A stretch of 64,000 nucleotides of DNA from Verrucomicrobiia bacterium (GCA_022072455.1 JAJVHY010000004.1:62001-126000), one strand, 5' to 3'; positions 26,157-36,260 are shown, counted from the stretch's first letter. Translations and numbers: made by a program. The notes: generated from the sequence alone by a model not told the origin.

Positions 26157-27668
26157 ATGGAAAATCCGCTGCGCGAAGGTTTGGTGACCCGGCACGCCGC
26201 CGAACCCTGCGTCGTCGTCATCTTCGGCGCGACCGGGGATCTAACCCGTCGCAAACTCGTTCCCGCCCTCTGCAACCTCGCGCACGAGGGCCAGTTGCCG
26301 GCGGGCTTTGCAGTGGTCGGGTTTGCGCGGCGCCCCAAATCGAACGCGGAGTTCCGCGCGGAACTGCTCGACGGCGTGAAAAAGTTCTCCCGGTTCAACC
26401 CGATCAACCCGGCCGTCTGGGATTCGTTCGCGCAGGGAATTTTTTACCACCAAGCCGAGTTCAGCGACGCGACCGGCTATGACCGCCTCAACCAATTCCT
26501 CCGGCAACTCGACAAAGATCGCGGCACAGCCGGCAACCGGCTCTTTTATCTCGCCACCGCCCCACCGGATTTCACCACCATCATCCGGCAACTCGGCGCG
26601 CACGGCCTCGGGCGCGGGACGGCCAGCCGGATCATCGTCGAAAAACCGTTTGGCCGCAGCCTCGCCACTGCGCACGAACTCAACACCGAGCTGGCCACCG
26701 TGTTTGACGAAAATCAGGTTTACCGGATTGACCACTACCTCGGCAAAGAAACGGTGCAGAACATTCTTGCGCTCCGGTTCGCCAATGAGATTTTCGAGCC
26801 GCTCTGGAATCAGAAATACATTGATCACGTTCAGATCACCGTCAGCGAATCGCTCGGCGTCGAAACGCGCGGCAGCTATTACGAAAAATCCGGCGCGCTC
26901 CGCGACATGGTGCAGAATCACATGATGCAGTTGCTGGCGCTGGTCGGCATGGAGCCGCCGGCCGGTCTGGCCGCCAACGACATTCGCGACGAGAAAGTCA
27001 AAGTGCTCCGGTCAATCCGCCCGATTGAACCCGGCCACATCAGCCAATCGAGCGTCCGCGGCCAATACGCCGCTGGCTCGCTCGCCGGCAAAGCCGTCGT
27101 CGGCTACCACGAAGAACTCAACGTCGCGCCCGATTCGCGCACGGAAACTTTCGTCGCGCTGAAATTGTTCATTGATAACTGGCGCTGGGCCAGCGTCCCC
27201 TTCTATCTCCGGCATGGGAAACGGCTCCCCAAACAGACCGCCGAGATCGCCATCCAATTCAAAGCCCCGCCGGCCGTTCTCTTCGCCGCCGAAACCACCG
27301 CGCCCGTGCAACCGAACGTCCTCGTCCTCCGCATTCAGCCCGACGAAGGCATTGCGATTCGCATGAACGCCAAAGTGCCCGGCACCGCGTTGCACATCGA
27401 GCCGGTCAAAATGGATTTCCGTTACGGCGGCAGTTTCGGGGCGCGCTCACCCGAAGCCTATGAACGGCTGCTGCACGACGCACTGGCCGGGGACGCCACG
27501 CTCTTTACCCGCAGCGATGAAGTCGAGGCGTCGTGGAGGTTGATGGACGCCGTCCTGACCGGCTGGCAGACTGCCGGCCGACCCGCGGCTTATGAAGCCG
27601 GCACGTGGGGGCCGCCCGAAGCCGACGCCTTCATCGCGAAAGACGGACGAACATGGCGACGTCCATAG
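26157..27668 (+). CDS. zwf: Glucose-6-phosphate 1-dehydrogenase
   Basis: The enzyme has 503 residues from MENPLREGLVTRHAAEP and catalyses the NADP-dependent first step of the oxidative pentose-phosphate pathway. It shows the coenzyme motif FGATGDLTRRKLVPAL near residue 22 and the active-site sequence RIDHYLGKETVQN with the catalytic His. The ATG at 26157 is preferred to the longer reading from 26073, whose extra 28 residues lack family character. It is divergent from the DUF6067-like gene and overlaps opcA by 16 bases. Confidence 0.97.
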   Translation: MENPLREGLVTRHAAEPCVVVIFGATGDLTRRKLVPALCNLAHEGQLPAGFAVVGFARRPKSNAEFRAELLDGVKKFSRFNPINPAVWDSFAQGIFYHQAEFSDATGYDRLNQFLRQLDKDRGTAGNRLFYLATAPPDFTTIIRQLGAHGLGRGTASRIIVEKPFGRSLATAHELNTELATVFDENQVYRIDHYLGKETVQNILALRFANEIFEPLWNQKYIDHVQITVSESLGVETRGSYYEKSGALRDMVQNHMMQLLALVGMEPPAGLAANDIRDEKVKVLRSIRPIEPGHISQSSVRGQYAAGSLAGKAVVGYHEELNVAPDSRTETFVALKLFIDNWRWASVPFYLRHGKRLPKQTAEIAIQFKAPPAVLFAAETTAPVQPNVLVLRIQPDEGIAIRMNAKVPGTALHIEPVKMDFRYGGSFGARSPEAYERLLHDALAGDATLFTRSDEVEASWRLMDAVLTGWQTAGRPAAYEAGTWGPPEADAFIAKDGRTWRRP

Positions 27669-28696
27669 AAACTTTCACCGCCGGCACCGAGACCGCCGTG
27701 GATGTCGCGGAAGTCGAACGCCAGCTTCGCGATTTGTGGAAGCTCGCCAGCAAAGACGTCCACCAACGCATCACGCGCGCCTGTCTCTTCAATCTCATCG
27801 CGTATGTTGAAACCATCGCCGACCGCGACTGCGTCACGGCGATCATCAGCGAAGTCACCAGCCGGCATCCCTGCCGGGCGATGGTGTTACTCGCGCAACC
27901 CGAATTGCCGAGGGACGAAATCGCCGCCTCGATCACGGCGCATTGTCATCTGGCCGGCGGCGGCGGCCGGCAAGTCTGTTGCGAACAAATCTCCATTCAC
28001 GCCTCCGGTCAGCGGGTCGCCGACTTGCCGGGGGCGGTGTTGCCATTGTTGGAGTCGGATTTGCCGGCGGTGTTGTGGTGGTCGGGGAATTTTCTCGACC
28101 GGCTGGACTTGTTCCGCCGGTTACGCAGTGTAACCGACCGGCTCATTTTCGATACGTCAAGCTGGCCGCCTCCCGTCAATCTCCGGCAACTCGCCAGTGA
28201 GTTGCCGGCCCCCAGCCAGTTTAGCGACCTGAGTTGGACGCGGTTGGCGCTGTGGCAACAACTGGTGGCCGAAGCGTTCGACGAACCGCATTGCGCGGCA
28301 GCCTTGCCGCGGTTAAGTGAAGTCGAGGTGATTCACGGTGGCGGACCGGGGGCGACGTTGCGGGCGCAGCTGTTGGGGGGCTGGGTGGCGGCGCAATTGG
28401 GATGGAGCGCCGCGGAAACGCAGGCGCGGCTCCGGTTGAGTTGCCGGGAAGATCGCGATGCGACGACCGTCGGCGTGATGGCCTTGACGCTACGCGGGCC
28501 GGATTTTGAGGTGCGCGTTTACAAAAACCACGGGGAACACACCGCCAGCGTGGTCGTGAATGTGCCCGACGCGTGCGGCTTGCCACGGAAACGCGCGTTT
28601 GCCCCGGACGACGTGGCGGCCTTGCTGGGACAGGAGTTGGATCGCACTCCGACGCCAGCGGTGTACAGACGCGCGTTGCTGCAGGCCGGGAATTAA
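27653..28696 (+). CDS. opcA: Glucose-6-phosphate dehydrogenase assembly protein OpcA
   Basis: The protein has 347 residues from MATSIETFTAGTETAVDVAE. Features typical of OpcA are the ARACLFNLIAYVE region, SRHPCRAMVLLAQPE, CCEQISIHASG, the LPAVLWWSGNF segment and an HGGGPGATLRAQLLGGWVAA stretch. In cyanobacteria OpcA tunes G6PDH oligomerisation and redox control. The gene overlaps the end of zwf, the usual pairing, so it almost certainly acts on that enzyme. Confidence 0.92.
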   Translation: MATSIETFTAGTETAVDVAEVERQLRDLWKLASKDVHQRITRACLFNLIAYVETIADRDCVTAIISEVTSRHPCRAMVLLAQPELPRDEIAASITAHCHLAGGGGRQVCCEQISIHASGQRVADLPGAVLPLLESDLPAVLWWSGNFLDRLDLFRRLRSVTDRLIFDTSSWPPPVNLRQLASELPAPSQFSDLSWTRLALWQQLVAEAFDEPHCAAALPRLSEVEVIHGGGPGATLRAQLLGGWVAAQLGWSAAETQARLRLSCREDRDATTVGVMALTLRGPDFEVRVYKNHGEHTASVVVNVPDACGLPRKRAFAPDDVAALLGQELDRTPTPAVYRRALLQAGN

Positions 28697-28698
28697 TT

Positions 28699-29622
28699 TC
28701 AGGCCGGCACCACAAACGTCTCGCCGACTTGCCGGATGGCGACCCGCGCCACGTCGGCACCGGCCACCGTCAACAATCGCTCCAGCGGTTCGCCCGGTGG
28801 TTCGTGGGAGAGCACAAAGGTGCTGTGATGAATCGGGACAAGGTAGTCGGCGCCCAAGTCGCGAAACATTTGCCAGGTTTGTTCCGGTGAGGCATGCGAG
28901 CGGATGTACGGTTGGTAGCCGCCGATCGGTAAAATCGCGAGCTGGACTCGCCGCCCGGCACAGGCTTCAGCGAATGAATTGGTGTGCGCGGTATCGCCAC
29001 CGAACAGAATGGCGGCCCCGGCACGCTCGATGAGGTAGGCGTTGTACCCGTGCCGGCGACTCCAAGGGAATCGCTCGCCCCAATGTTTGACCGGCACCGC
29101 GGTGACTTTGACGCCGGCGACGGTGGTGGATTGCCCCCAATCGAGTTCCGTCACCACTGGGAAGCCGAGATGGCGGATGTAGCGCGCATTACCGGTGGCC
29201 ATTACCACGGCGGATTCGGGACGCAATTGGCGCCAGCTCCGAGTGTCAAGGTGATCCAAGTGGGCGTGGGATTGGAGGATTAAATCAAGCCGGGGAAGTT
29301 CGGCCGGTGAGAGCGCACATCGGACCATGCGGCGCGGGCCGAAGCTGACACCGAAAGGCAGATGCACGCCCACGCTGGCGCCAAAGACCGGGTCGGTGAG
29401 GATGTTGACGCCGTGAAAGTTGATCAGCAGCGTGGCATGCCCGAGCCAGGCAACGGTGATCTGGTCGTTACTCCAGTGGCCGGGTGTCGGGCGATGGCGG
29501 GGCTGGGTGACGGTAAAGCCTTGTTCGCGGCGGCGTTGTTGGACGAGGTAGGCGATCCAACCTTGGAGCGGGTAGAGCGCCACCAGCAGCAGCAAGAGTC
29601 CGAGCAGCAGGTAGAGCCACAT
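28699..29622 (-). CDS. Membrane-anchored metallo-beta-lactamase-fold hydrolase (NAPE-PLD/UlaG-like)
   Basis: The protein has 307 residues. One N-terminal transmembrane helix (LYLLLGLLLLLVALYPL) is followed by an MBL domain: AWLGHATLLINFHGVNILTD, the metal motif SHAHLDHLD (HxHxDH), PVKHWGER, FGGDTAHTNSF and the final VPIHHSTF His. The order fits the NAPE-PLD/ElaC-distant lipid- or phosphodiester-hydrolase group, often annotated as MBL-fold metal-dependent hydrolase. It is convergent with opcA, leaving only 2 bases between the stops. The substrate is not predictable. Confidence 0.9.
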   Translation of the reverse strand: MWLYLLLGLLLLLVALYPLQGWIAYLVQQRRREQGFTVTQPRHRPTPGHWSNDQITVAWLGHATLLINFHGVNILTDPVFGASVGVHLPFGVSFGPRRMVRCALSPAELPRLDLILQSHAHLDHLDTRSWRQLRPESAVVMATGNARYIRHLGFPVVTELDWGQSTTVAGVKVTAVPVKHWGERFPWSRRHGYNAYLIERAGAAILFGGDTAHTNSFAEACAGRRVQLAILPIGGYQPYIRSHASPEQTWQMFRDLGADYLVPIHHSTFVLSHEPPGEPLERLLTVAGADVARVAIRQVGETFVVPA

Positions 29623-29824
29623 GCCGCGCAGTTTGCCTCAAGTGGTGGGGAAAATCAAAACCGCCGGCAGCCAAGTTGAACGCGACGATTGCGGGTGTTG
29701 TCTCAGACATAGTTTCTCGGTCTTTGCGAATTTGCGGGAGGGTTAGCGGAACGAGTGTTCCGGTGGTCGAAGCCCACCAACTATCAACCCCGCCAATACA
29801 GAGGCCGATTTGCCGAAAACTGAG

Positions 29825-29852
29825 AGCGGCGCATTCAACGGAATGCGCCGCT
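29825..29852. terminator. 12-bp hairpin terminator between MBL and M11 genes
   Basis: AGCGGCGCATTC (29825-29836) pairs with GAATGCGCCGCT (29841-29852) around an AACG loop. A T-rich TTTCGTTT follows on the plus strand, and CTCAGTTTTC on the minus strand. It lies 48 bases downstream of the M11 stop (minus strand), so its natural function is termination of that gene. The rest of 29623-29899 shows no gene. Confidence 0.65.
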
Positions 29853-29899
29853 TTCGTTTGGGTTTCACAGCGGCGTGAACCAACTACCAGCTGCTGGAT

Positions 29900-31663
29900 T
29901 CAATCAACCATCACACTGGCCAAGGAGCTGGACGGGGACATGTTGCCGGCGTGGTCAAAAGCCGAGACGCTGTACTCGTGAATTGTCCCTGGGACAATCG
30001 TGCGATCGGAGAAACGGCAGGATTTCGTTTGCGTCAGGATCTGACCGTTGCGCCAGATTGTATAGCCGGCTACGGCCACATTGTCCGACGCCGGATTCCA
30101 ACGCAATCGAACTGTTTGCTTTTTCTGTTTGGCTTGCATGTTGACCGGTGGCGTCGGCGCTGTGGTGTCGGGTGATTTGGCCGCTTTGGTTATCACAATA
30201 CATTGGTCCACAGTTGTCAGTTGCGCGGGATTTTGGACGGCGGCGACTGTGACGGTAATGGTCGCCGTGGGTGGTGGATTTTTTTCCGGCGGGACGAACC
30301 GCAGTTGCGCAGTGCCTGTTTGCCCCGGAGCCAGGAGGAGCGTGGCGGGATCCAGGGTCGCTGTCCACCCGCGGGGGGCTGCGGCGCGAAATTGAAAGTG
30401 GGTGGGCGGACACGGTGCACTCGCAGCGTTGGAGATGGTGACGGAGGTGGTTGTGGCGGAGCCGGGCAGAGTGCAGACCGCTGGGGAAGCGAGTACGACC
30501 TTTGGCGGAGTGGCATAACATTCGTAAGTAAGTTGGACGATGGCGGCGGCGTCATTGTGGGCACGCATGGTGACAGTGAGTCCAGTGGTTGCGTCAATAA
30601 ACGGGGTATCGTCTGTCAGAGTGGTGATGAGATAGGGCTGGACGGCTCCGGGCATGCAGTGATGAACGCTCAGTGTGTCACGAAAAGCTGTAAGGAGATT
30701 AGTATCTGAGCCCAAAGGACGGCGGTAGGAGAAGTAGTATGCACGGTTGCTGCCGGGTTGGGGGATCTTCAGCACTTGAGGGGCCGGAGTCTGGCCGGCG
30801 GTTTGTGCCAGCGGCGCGAGATGCACCAGCAGCGGGTCTGCGGTCAGAACAATTTTTCCGGGAGGTAACCAACCGAGTTGCTCTCTGTGGGGGGCATTGA
30901 GTTGGCGCAAACCATGGCCGGTGCGCCCCATAATGTCGGAGCCATCACCGTACTCATCAATCGCGAGCCCGTCGTTGTTGTAATCGGCCGCCGCGTGGAG
31001 GAGGCCGAGATTGTGGCCGAGTTCATGGGCATACAGAGCCGCATCGTGGCAGCGCATGACCCACGCGCGACTGGGGTTTCCACCGATGGTGGCCAATCCC
31101 GTCCAACCGCATTGAGAATGACGGGGCAATACATACACCTTGTGTTGATAATGCCCGAGGGGAATGCCCGCCGCCACGGCGGCGGCATCGGCGGCGGCAG
31201 CCCAAGCAAAGTACGCGCAATCAGGGTCGGCGTTGGAGAAATTAATCGTGAATGGACCAACCACGTCTCCGGTAAAGGCAACGGCACCAGCGGACATCTC
31301 AGCGTAGAGCGCAGCAACGGAGTCCGATTCAGCGAAAAGCAGCGCGTTGAGAGTGGCCAAGTCACAGTTGTGAGGCGCGTCCTGAAAATTGATCACCATG
31401 ACCAGTGTCTGGTGCTGAACAGCGGCGGCAGTCGTGGCTTCGCGGCGGGTGCTCTTTCTCCGCAGCCGCGCGGCAGTGGCTCGCGACACTGGCTGCCACT
31501 GTTCCGGAGTGACTTCCTGAAAGTCGACCGGCGGACTGGCGTTATGATCATCGAAGTCATCCGCTTGGATGGTAACGATGCTGCCGGTGGAATCAGGGGG
31601 CTCAGGTTGTTGTGCGAGTAATGGGAGGCTCAGCAGGCACGCGAGGAGAAGAGCGAGTTTCAC
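29900..31663 (-). CDS. Secreted M11 (gametolysin-like) metalloprotease with C-terminal beta domains
   Basis: The protein has about 587 residues from a GTG start (VKLALLLACLLSLPLLAQQP, signal peptide, preceded by GGGGG). An ATG ten codons upstream at 31693 is the alternative. The catalytic region has the zinc motif HELGHNLGLLH near residue 215, in the M11/reprolysin style, with a Cys-flanked N-terminal half (DPDCAYFAW). The C-terminal half has an NEW3/Ig-like domain and a fibronectin-III domain (APTPPVNMQAKQKKQTVRLR), ending with SVSAFDHAGNM. It is predicted extracellular. Confidence 0.82.
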   Translation of the reverse strand: MKLALLLACLLSLPLLAQQPEPPDSTGSIVTIQADDFDDHNASPPVDFQEVTPEQWQPVSRATAARLRRKSTRREATTAAAVQHQTLVMVINFQDAPHNCDLATLNALLFAESDSVAALYAEMSAGAVAFTGDVVGPFTINFSNADPDCAYFAWAAAADAAAVAAGIPLGHYQHKVYVLPRHSQCGWTGLATIGGNPSRAWVMRCHDAALYAHELGHNLGLLHAAADYNNDGLAIDEYGDGSDIMGRTGHGLRQLNAPHREQLGWLPPGKIVLTADPLLVHLAPLAQTAGQTPAPQVLKIPQPGSNRAYYFSYRRPLGSDTNLLTAFRDTLSVHHCMPGAVQPYLITTLTDDTPFIDATTGLTVTMRAHNDAAAIVQLTYECYATPPKVVLASPAVCTLPGSATTTSVTISNAASAPCPPTHFQFRAAAPRGWTATLDPATLLLAPGQTGTAQLRFVPPEKNPPPTATITVTVAAVQNPAQLTTVDQCIVITKAAKSPDTTAPTPPVNMQAKQKKQTVRLRWNPASDNVAVAGYTIWRNGQILTQTKSCRFSDRTIVPGTIHEYSVSAFDHAGNMSPSSSLASVMVD

Positions 31664-31846
31664 AATACCCCCAGTGCAGCAGCGGGAGTGCAACCGGACC
31701 GCCCGAGCCGGTAGTCTTCAGCTAGTTCCAGTGTCAGCTTGACGGCGGTGGCTTGTGCGATTTATCCGACACAATTTCCGCCGTTTGGTTCGTGGTGTAC
31801 AGATCCAAGAATTGGGATTACAAAATAACGGGCACGACGGCGTCAT

Positions 31847-34039
31847 ATGAAGCGGTTTCAAGACTTTCCCATTCAAAAGAAATTGGCTTGGGCCATTGGG
31901 GCCATTCTGCTTGTCGACCTGATGTTGGTCAGTCTGGCGATCTTTCTCTACGAACGGATTGCGGTACGAAAAACCGGAGCGACAGTTATCGCCACCATCG
32001 CGCGGGTCGTGGGGGATAGGAGCACTGCCGCGTTGCGCCTTCAGGATGCCGGGGCGGCTCAGGAGGCATTGGCAGTATTGCAGGCCAACCGGCAGATTGT
32101 TGCGGCAGCCTTGTATTCAGCCACCGGAGAAGTTCTGGCCCAGCATGTCCGGGACCGCCTGCCGGCAAGTGTGATTCCCCCCTCACCCGACCATGATGAA
32201 GAGCGATTTCTGGCAGGGGGGGATTTGGTGGTGTTCCGGCAGCTAATCGTAGACGGAGAAAAATTGGGGGCAATCTATCTCCGGTCGGATCTGGGTTTGT
32301 TTCGCACACAGATGAACCTTTATGCCCTGACAATTGTGGGTTTGACCGTAATTGCATTGCTGTTGGTTTGGTTGGTGACGACCAGATTGCAACGCGTGAT
32401 CGTCAACCCCATCCTCGAACTGGCAAAACTCGGCCGGACAATCATGACAGAGCAGAACTACTCATTGCGCGCCGTCGCCCACAACCGGGATGAGATCGGA
32501 GTACTGGCGGATGTTCTAAACCAAGGACTCACCCAAGTCGAGGAGCGCGAGCGCGCCCTCCACCTTGCCAATCAGGCATTGCAGCAGGAACTCGCGGAAC
32601 GCCGTGCCATCGAGAAGTTACTCGCGGACTCCCGCGATTTTCATCTCAAACTGCTTGATGAATTTCCCAACCCCATTTGGCGCTCCGGTAAGGACTCGCA
32701 GTGCGACTATTTCAACAAAGCCTGGCTCCACTTCACTGGTCGCACCTTGCTCCAAGAATGCGGCAACGGCTGGACTCAGGGCGTTCATCCCCACGACCTC
32801 GAGCGCTGCGTGCATATCTACCGGGAGGCTTTTCAGGCTCGGGTGCCGTTCACGATGGAATACCGGCTCCGGCGAGCCGATGGAAGCTACGCTTGGATCC
32901 TTGACACCGGCAGTCCGTACGCCGACTTGGACGGAGAATTTGCCGGCTATATTGGCTCCTGCCTCGAACTGACCCAGCGCAAACAGGCAGAAGCCGCACT
33001 GCTCCAATCCCAGATCCGCACTGAATCTATCCTCGCCAGCGTTAAGGACGTTCACTTGGTGTTCGACCACCAATGGCATTGCCTGTACGTCAACGAAGCC
33101 GGGGTCAAATCCATCGGTCAATCCCGTGATCAGATTCTGAACGGCACCCTCTGGGAGTTGTTTCCGGACATCATCGGCACCGAATTGGACCGGCAATATC
33201 GCCGTGCCATGACCGAGCGCACCGCCGTCACCTTCGAGTTTCATTATGTCACCAACAACACTTGGTGGGAGAACCGTTTCTACCCCGCGCCGGAGGGGCT
33301 GGCCGTTTTTGCCAGCGACATCACCGACCGGATGCGCGCGAAGCAAGACCGCGAGCAATTGCTCGAAGAATTGCGCAAGGCCAATGCCGGCCTCCGCCAT
33401 CTAACCCGACGTGTCCTCACGGCCCAGGAAGATGAACGTCGCCGCCTTGCGCGCGAGTTGCACGACGAAGCTGGACAAGCTCTCACCGTGCTCAAGCTCT
33501 GGCTGGTGACGCTCAGCGAAGAACTGCCGGGTACTTCAGCAGCGCAGCGGCAACGGCTTGCCGAAGCCGCGCAACTGACCGATGACACGATGGATCATCT
33601 CCGTCACCTCGCACAAGATCTTCGGCCACCCGCGTTGGAAACCCTCCCGCTCGCGGCCTGCCTCAGCGGCTATTGTCGCGAATTTTCCCAGCGCACCGGA
33701 TTGCGAGTGGACTACCATGGCAGCGAAGTGCCCGTCCTGCCGGATGAGGTGAATGTTTGCTTGTACCGGGTTGTCCAGGAGGCGCTGACCAATGTCGCCA
33801 AGCACGCGCGCGCTAGGCGTAGCTGGGTCGAGTTGTGGCATCGCAACGGAATGGTCAGTTTGGCGGTGTTTGATGATGGACGGGGGTTTGCCGCGCCGGC
33901 AGACAAGGCGACTAGTCTTGGCCTGCTGGGCATGCAAGAACGACTGGAGTTGCTCGGGGGCCGGTTGGAAATTACCTCTCGACCGGGCGCCGGCACGCAA
34001 TTAATCGTTTATATTCCGGTGGAGAATACAGATGATTAA
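31847..34039 (+). CDS. Membrane sensor histidine kinase (CHASE8-like, HAMP, two PAS, HisKA_3)
   Basis: The protein has 730 residues. The first transmembrane helix is near residues 12-34; a periplasmic CHASE8-like sensor contains GDRSTAALRLQDAGAAQEAL; the second helix is near 157-178; HAMP runs to about 230. Two PAS domains follow (about 260-385 and 395-505). A HisKA_3 domain carries the phospho-acceptor H539 in ARELHDEAGQALTVLKLW. HATPase shows EALTNVAKHA, FDDGRGF and GLLGMQERL. This NarX-like architecture normally signals to a NarL/LuxR regulator, and one starts inside its last codons (8-base overlap at 34032). Confidence 0.94.
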   Translation: MKRFQDFPIQKKLAWAIGAILLVDLMLVSLAIFLYERIAVRKTGATVIATIARVVGDRSTAALRLQDAGAAQEALAVLQANRQIVAAALYSATGEVLAQHVRDRLPASVIPPSPDHDEERFLAGGDLVVFRQLIVDGEKLGAIYLRSDLGLFRTQMNLYALTIVGLTVIALLLVWLVTTRLQRVIVNPILELAKLGRTIMTEQNYSLRAVAHNRDEIGVLADVLNQGLTQVEERERALHLANQALQQELAERRAIEKLLADSRDFHLKLLDEFPNPIWRSGKDSQCDYFNKAWLHFTGRTLLQECGNGWTQGVHPHDLERCVHIYREAFQARVPFTMEYRLRRADGSYAWILDTGSPYADLDGEFAGYIGSCLELTQRKQAEAALLQSQIRTESILASVKDVHLVFDHQWHCLYVNEAGVKSIGQSRDQILNGTLWELFPDIIGTELDRQYRRAMTERTAVTFEFHYVTNNTWWENRFYPAPEGLAVFASDITDRMRAKQDREQLLEELRKANAGLRHLTRRVLTAQEDERRRLARELHDEAGQALTVLKLWLVTLSEELPGTSAAQRQRLAEAAQLTDDTMDHLRHLAQDLRPPALETLPLAACLSGYCREFSQRTGLRVDYHGSEVPVLPDEVNVCLYRVVQEALTNVAKHARARRSWVELWHRNGMVSLAVFDDGRGFAAPADKATSLGLLGMQERLELLGGRLEITSRPGAGTQLIVYIPVENTDD

Positions 34040-34691
34040 GATCGTGATTGCCGACGACCACAATTTGGTGCGGCAAGGCATTCGCGCCGTGTTGGAACGG
34101 ACGCGCAACATTAAGGTCGTCGGCGAAGCCGGAACTGGTCTCCAAGCCCATGAACTGGTGCGCAAACTCCGACCCGAGGTATTGGTAACGGACATCGCCA
34201 TGCCGGAGTTGAACGGCATTGAGCTGATCAAGCGCGTGCGCAGCCCCGGCTGCACGACCGAGGTGGTAGTCCTCTCCATGTATTCCGATGAGACCCTGAT
34301 CCGGCAAGCGCTACACCACGGTGCCCGCGGTTATGTGCTCAAGAGTTCGGTCAGCGAGGAATTGGTCTTAGCCGTGCACGCCGTCACCCGTGGTGAAATT
34401 TTCTTGAGTTCGGACTTGTCGTCATACTTGGCAGTCACCCCAGACCAGACCACACCGCAAAACGGCCCGTTGGATTCGCTCACACCGCGCGAGCGGATGG
34501 TCTTGCAGTTAGTGGCGGAGGGTCACACCAACAAAGCGATTGCCGACAAGTTGACCATTAGCGAGCGGACGGTGGAAAAACACCGCGCCAACCTGATGCA
34601 CAAGCTCCACGTCCCCGATATCGCCAGCCTCGTTCGGCTCGCGCTCCGGCACGGCATCATCTTCGACTCCCCCCACCCGTTAACGCAGTGA
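34032..34691 (+). CDS. NarL/LuxR-family response regulator
   Basis: This 219-residue protein has an N-terminal receiver with acidic residues D8 and D9 and phospho-acceptor D54 (VTDIAMPELNG), and a VLKSS lysine. The LuxR-type helix-turn-helix is SLTPRERMVLQLVAEGHTNK then TISERTVEKHRANLM. It overlaps the upstream HisKA_3 kinase gene by 8 bases, so the two are almost certainly cognate partners. Target promoters are unknown. Confidence 0.95.
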   Translation: MIKIVIADDHNLVRQGIRAVLERTRNIKVVGEAGTGLQAHELVRKLRPEVLVTDIAMPELNGIELIKRVRSPGCTTEVVVLSMYSDETLIRQALHHGARGYVLKSSVSEELVLAVHAVTRGEIFLSSDLSSYLAVTPDQTTPQNGPLDSLTPRERMVLQLVAEGHTNKAIADKLTISERTVEKHRANLMHKLHVPDIASLVRLALRHGIIFDSPHPLTQ

Positions 34692-34835
34692 CCGGCAAAG
34701 CGGCAACCGGATATGTTAGCTACTCCCGGTGGTGTGGAATCTACCCATAGACCCGCCGGTAGCCTCGTGTAAGTTTTTTCACGTCGCAGTGTCAGGACGG
34801 CTAGAAAATCGGCCGCTGCGAAAAAGCGATCGCAT

Positions 34836-36260
34836 ATGGCAAAAATACTATTAGCCGACGACAATCCGTCAGTGCTGACAATGTTGTTTGAGTTGCTGAA
34901 AGACAATGGACACTGCGCTTTCTCAGCGGGATCGGCGGAGCGCGCTTGGGAATTGTTCAACCAGCACTCCCCCGATCTGGTGTTGACAGATATTGAAATG
35001 CCCGATGGTCGGCCCGCCGGACTGGAGTTACTGCAACAGATCAAGCGGATCTGCCCCACCTGCCCGGTCATCGTGTTGACGGGGCATGCCACCAAGGAAC
35101 GGGCCGTGCAGGCGTTGCGGGCCGGCGCCCACGATTTCATTGAGAAACCTTTATCCGTCGATGAATTGACCAAACGGGTTGAGAACGCGCTGACCCAACA
35201 AAAAGTCGAGTGGGCATTGTCGGAGAACGCCGACTTGAAACGGCAATTGCACGACAAGCTTCGCTTCGACAACATCATCGGCACCAGCCCGGCCATGGAG
35301 AAGGTCTACCGGATCATTGAGCGCGTCGCCGGCACGACAGCCGCCGTGCTCATTCGCGGCGAAAGCGGTACCGGCAAGGAACTGGTGGCCCGGGCGTTGC
35401 ATCATCACAGCCCGCGGGCGGCAAAACCGTTTGTGGCCATCAACTGTGCTGCTTTGCCGGAACATCTGCTGGAGTCGGAGTTGTTCGGGCATCGTAAAGG
35501 GTCGTTCACCGGCGCGGCCTTCGACAAGGTGGGTTTGCTGGAAGCCGCCCAAAACGGCACCGTATTTTTGGATGAGATTGGATCAATGCCACTCGGGCTG
35601 CAGGGCAAGCTGCTCCGGTTTCTTCAGGAAAAGGAATTGCGGCGCGTCGGGGACACCGCCAACATTCACGTGGATGCGCGGGTATTGGCCGCCACCAATG
35701 AGCCGCTGGAGAAAAAGATCGCCGAGAAAACCTACCGGGAGGATTTGTACTACCGGCTGAGCGTGATTCAGATTGAACTGCCACCGTTGCGGGAACGAAC
35801 CGTTGATATTCCCCATCTGGCCACCAAGTTCATCCATGACATCTGCACCCGGCAAGGCTTGCCGGCCGTCCGTTTGGCCGATGCCGCCTTGGCCGCGTTA
35901 CCGGCGTATCCGTGGCCCGGCAATGTCCGCGAGTTGCAGAACGCCTTGGAGCGCGCGTGTGTGCTTTGCGACAACGGTGTGATCGAGGTCGCCGATCTCC
36001 CGGTGCAGAACATGGCGACGGGTGAACCGCCAACGCCAGCACTCAATGAGACTACCCCGTTGCCATTGAAAGAGTTTACGCACCAACAGGAGGTGGCATA
36101 TGTCCGCCAAGTATTGCGGACGGTGCAGAATAACAGGACGGAAGCAGCCCGTCTCTTACAGGTTAGTCCGTCGACCCTATATCGGCTCCTCGGGCGCCAC
36201 GATACCGGCATTGACGATTTGAAGACATCCGCTACGCCGGTGGCTGATCATGGGAATTGA
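34836..36260 (+). CDS. Sigma-54-dependent NtrC-type response regulator
   Basis: The protein has 474 residues with an N-terminal receiver (D8, D9 and phospho-acceptor D52 in LTDIEMPD). The AAA+ domain has Walker A GESGTGKE near residue 175. The sigma-54 loop is GSFTGA at residue 222 rather than the usual GAFTGA, a known functional variant. GTVFLDEIGSMPLGLQGKLL and the R-finger region follow. The C-terminal Fis-like helix-turn-helix is NNRTEAARLLQVSPSTLYRL. It overlaps the next histidine kinase by 11 bases. The 144 bases before it hold no gene. Confidence 0.95.
   Translation: MAKILLADDNPSVLTMLFELLKDNGHCAFSAGSAERAWELFNQHSPDLVLTDIEMPDGRPAGLELLQQIKRICPTCPVIVLTGHATKERAVQALRAGAHDFIEKPLSVDELTKRVENALTQQKVEWALSENADLKRQLHDKLRFDNIIGTSPAMEKVYRIIERVAGTTAAVLIRGESGTGKELVARALHHHSPRAAKPFVAINCAALPEHLLESELFGHRKGSFTGAAFDKVGLLEAAQNGTVFLDEIGSMPLGLQGKLLRFLQEKELRRVGDTANIHVDARVLAATNEPLEKKIAEKTYREDLYYRLSVIQIELPPLRERTVDIPHLATKFIHDICTRQGLPAVRLADAALAALPAYPWPGNVRELQNALERACVLCDNGVIEVADLPVQNMATGEPPTPALNETTPLPLKEFTHQQEVAYVRQVLRTVQNNRTEAARLLQVSPSTLYRLLGRHDTGIDDLKTSATPVADHGN

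Noticed and set aside
34692-34835. Sigma-54 promoter before the NtrC-like gene
   Set aside because: No TGGCAC-N5-TTGC pattern could be found by eye in this gap or the other intergenic regions.
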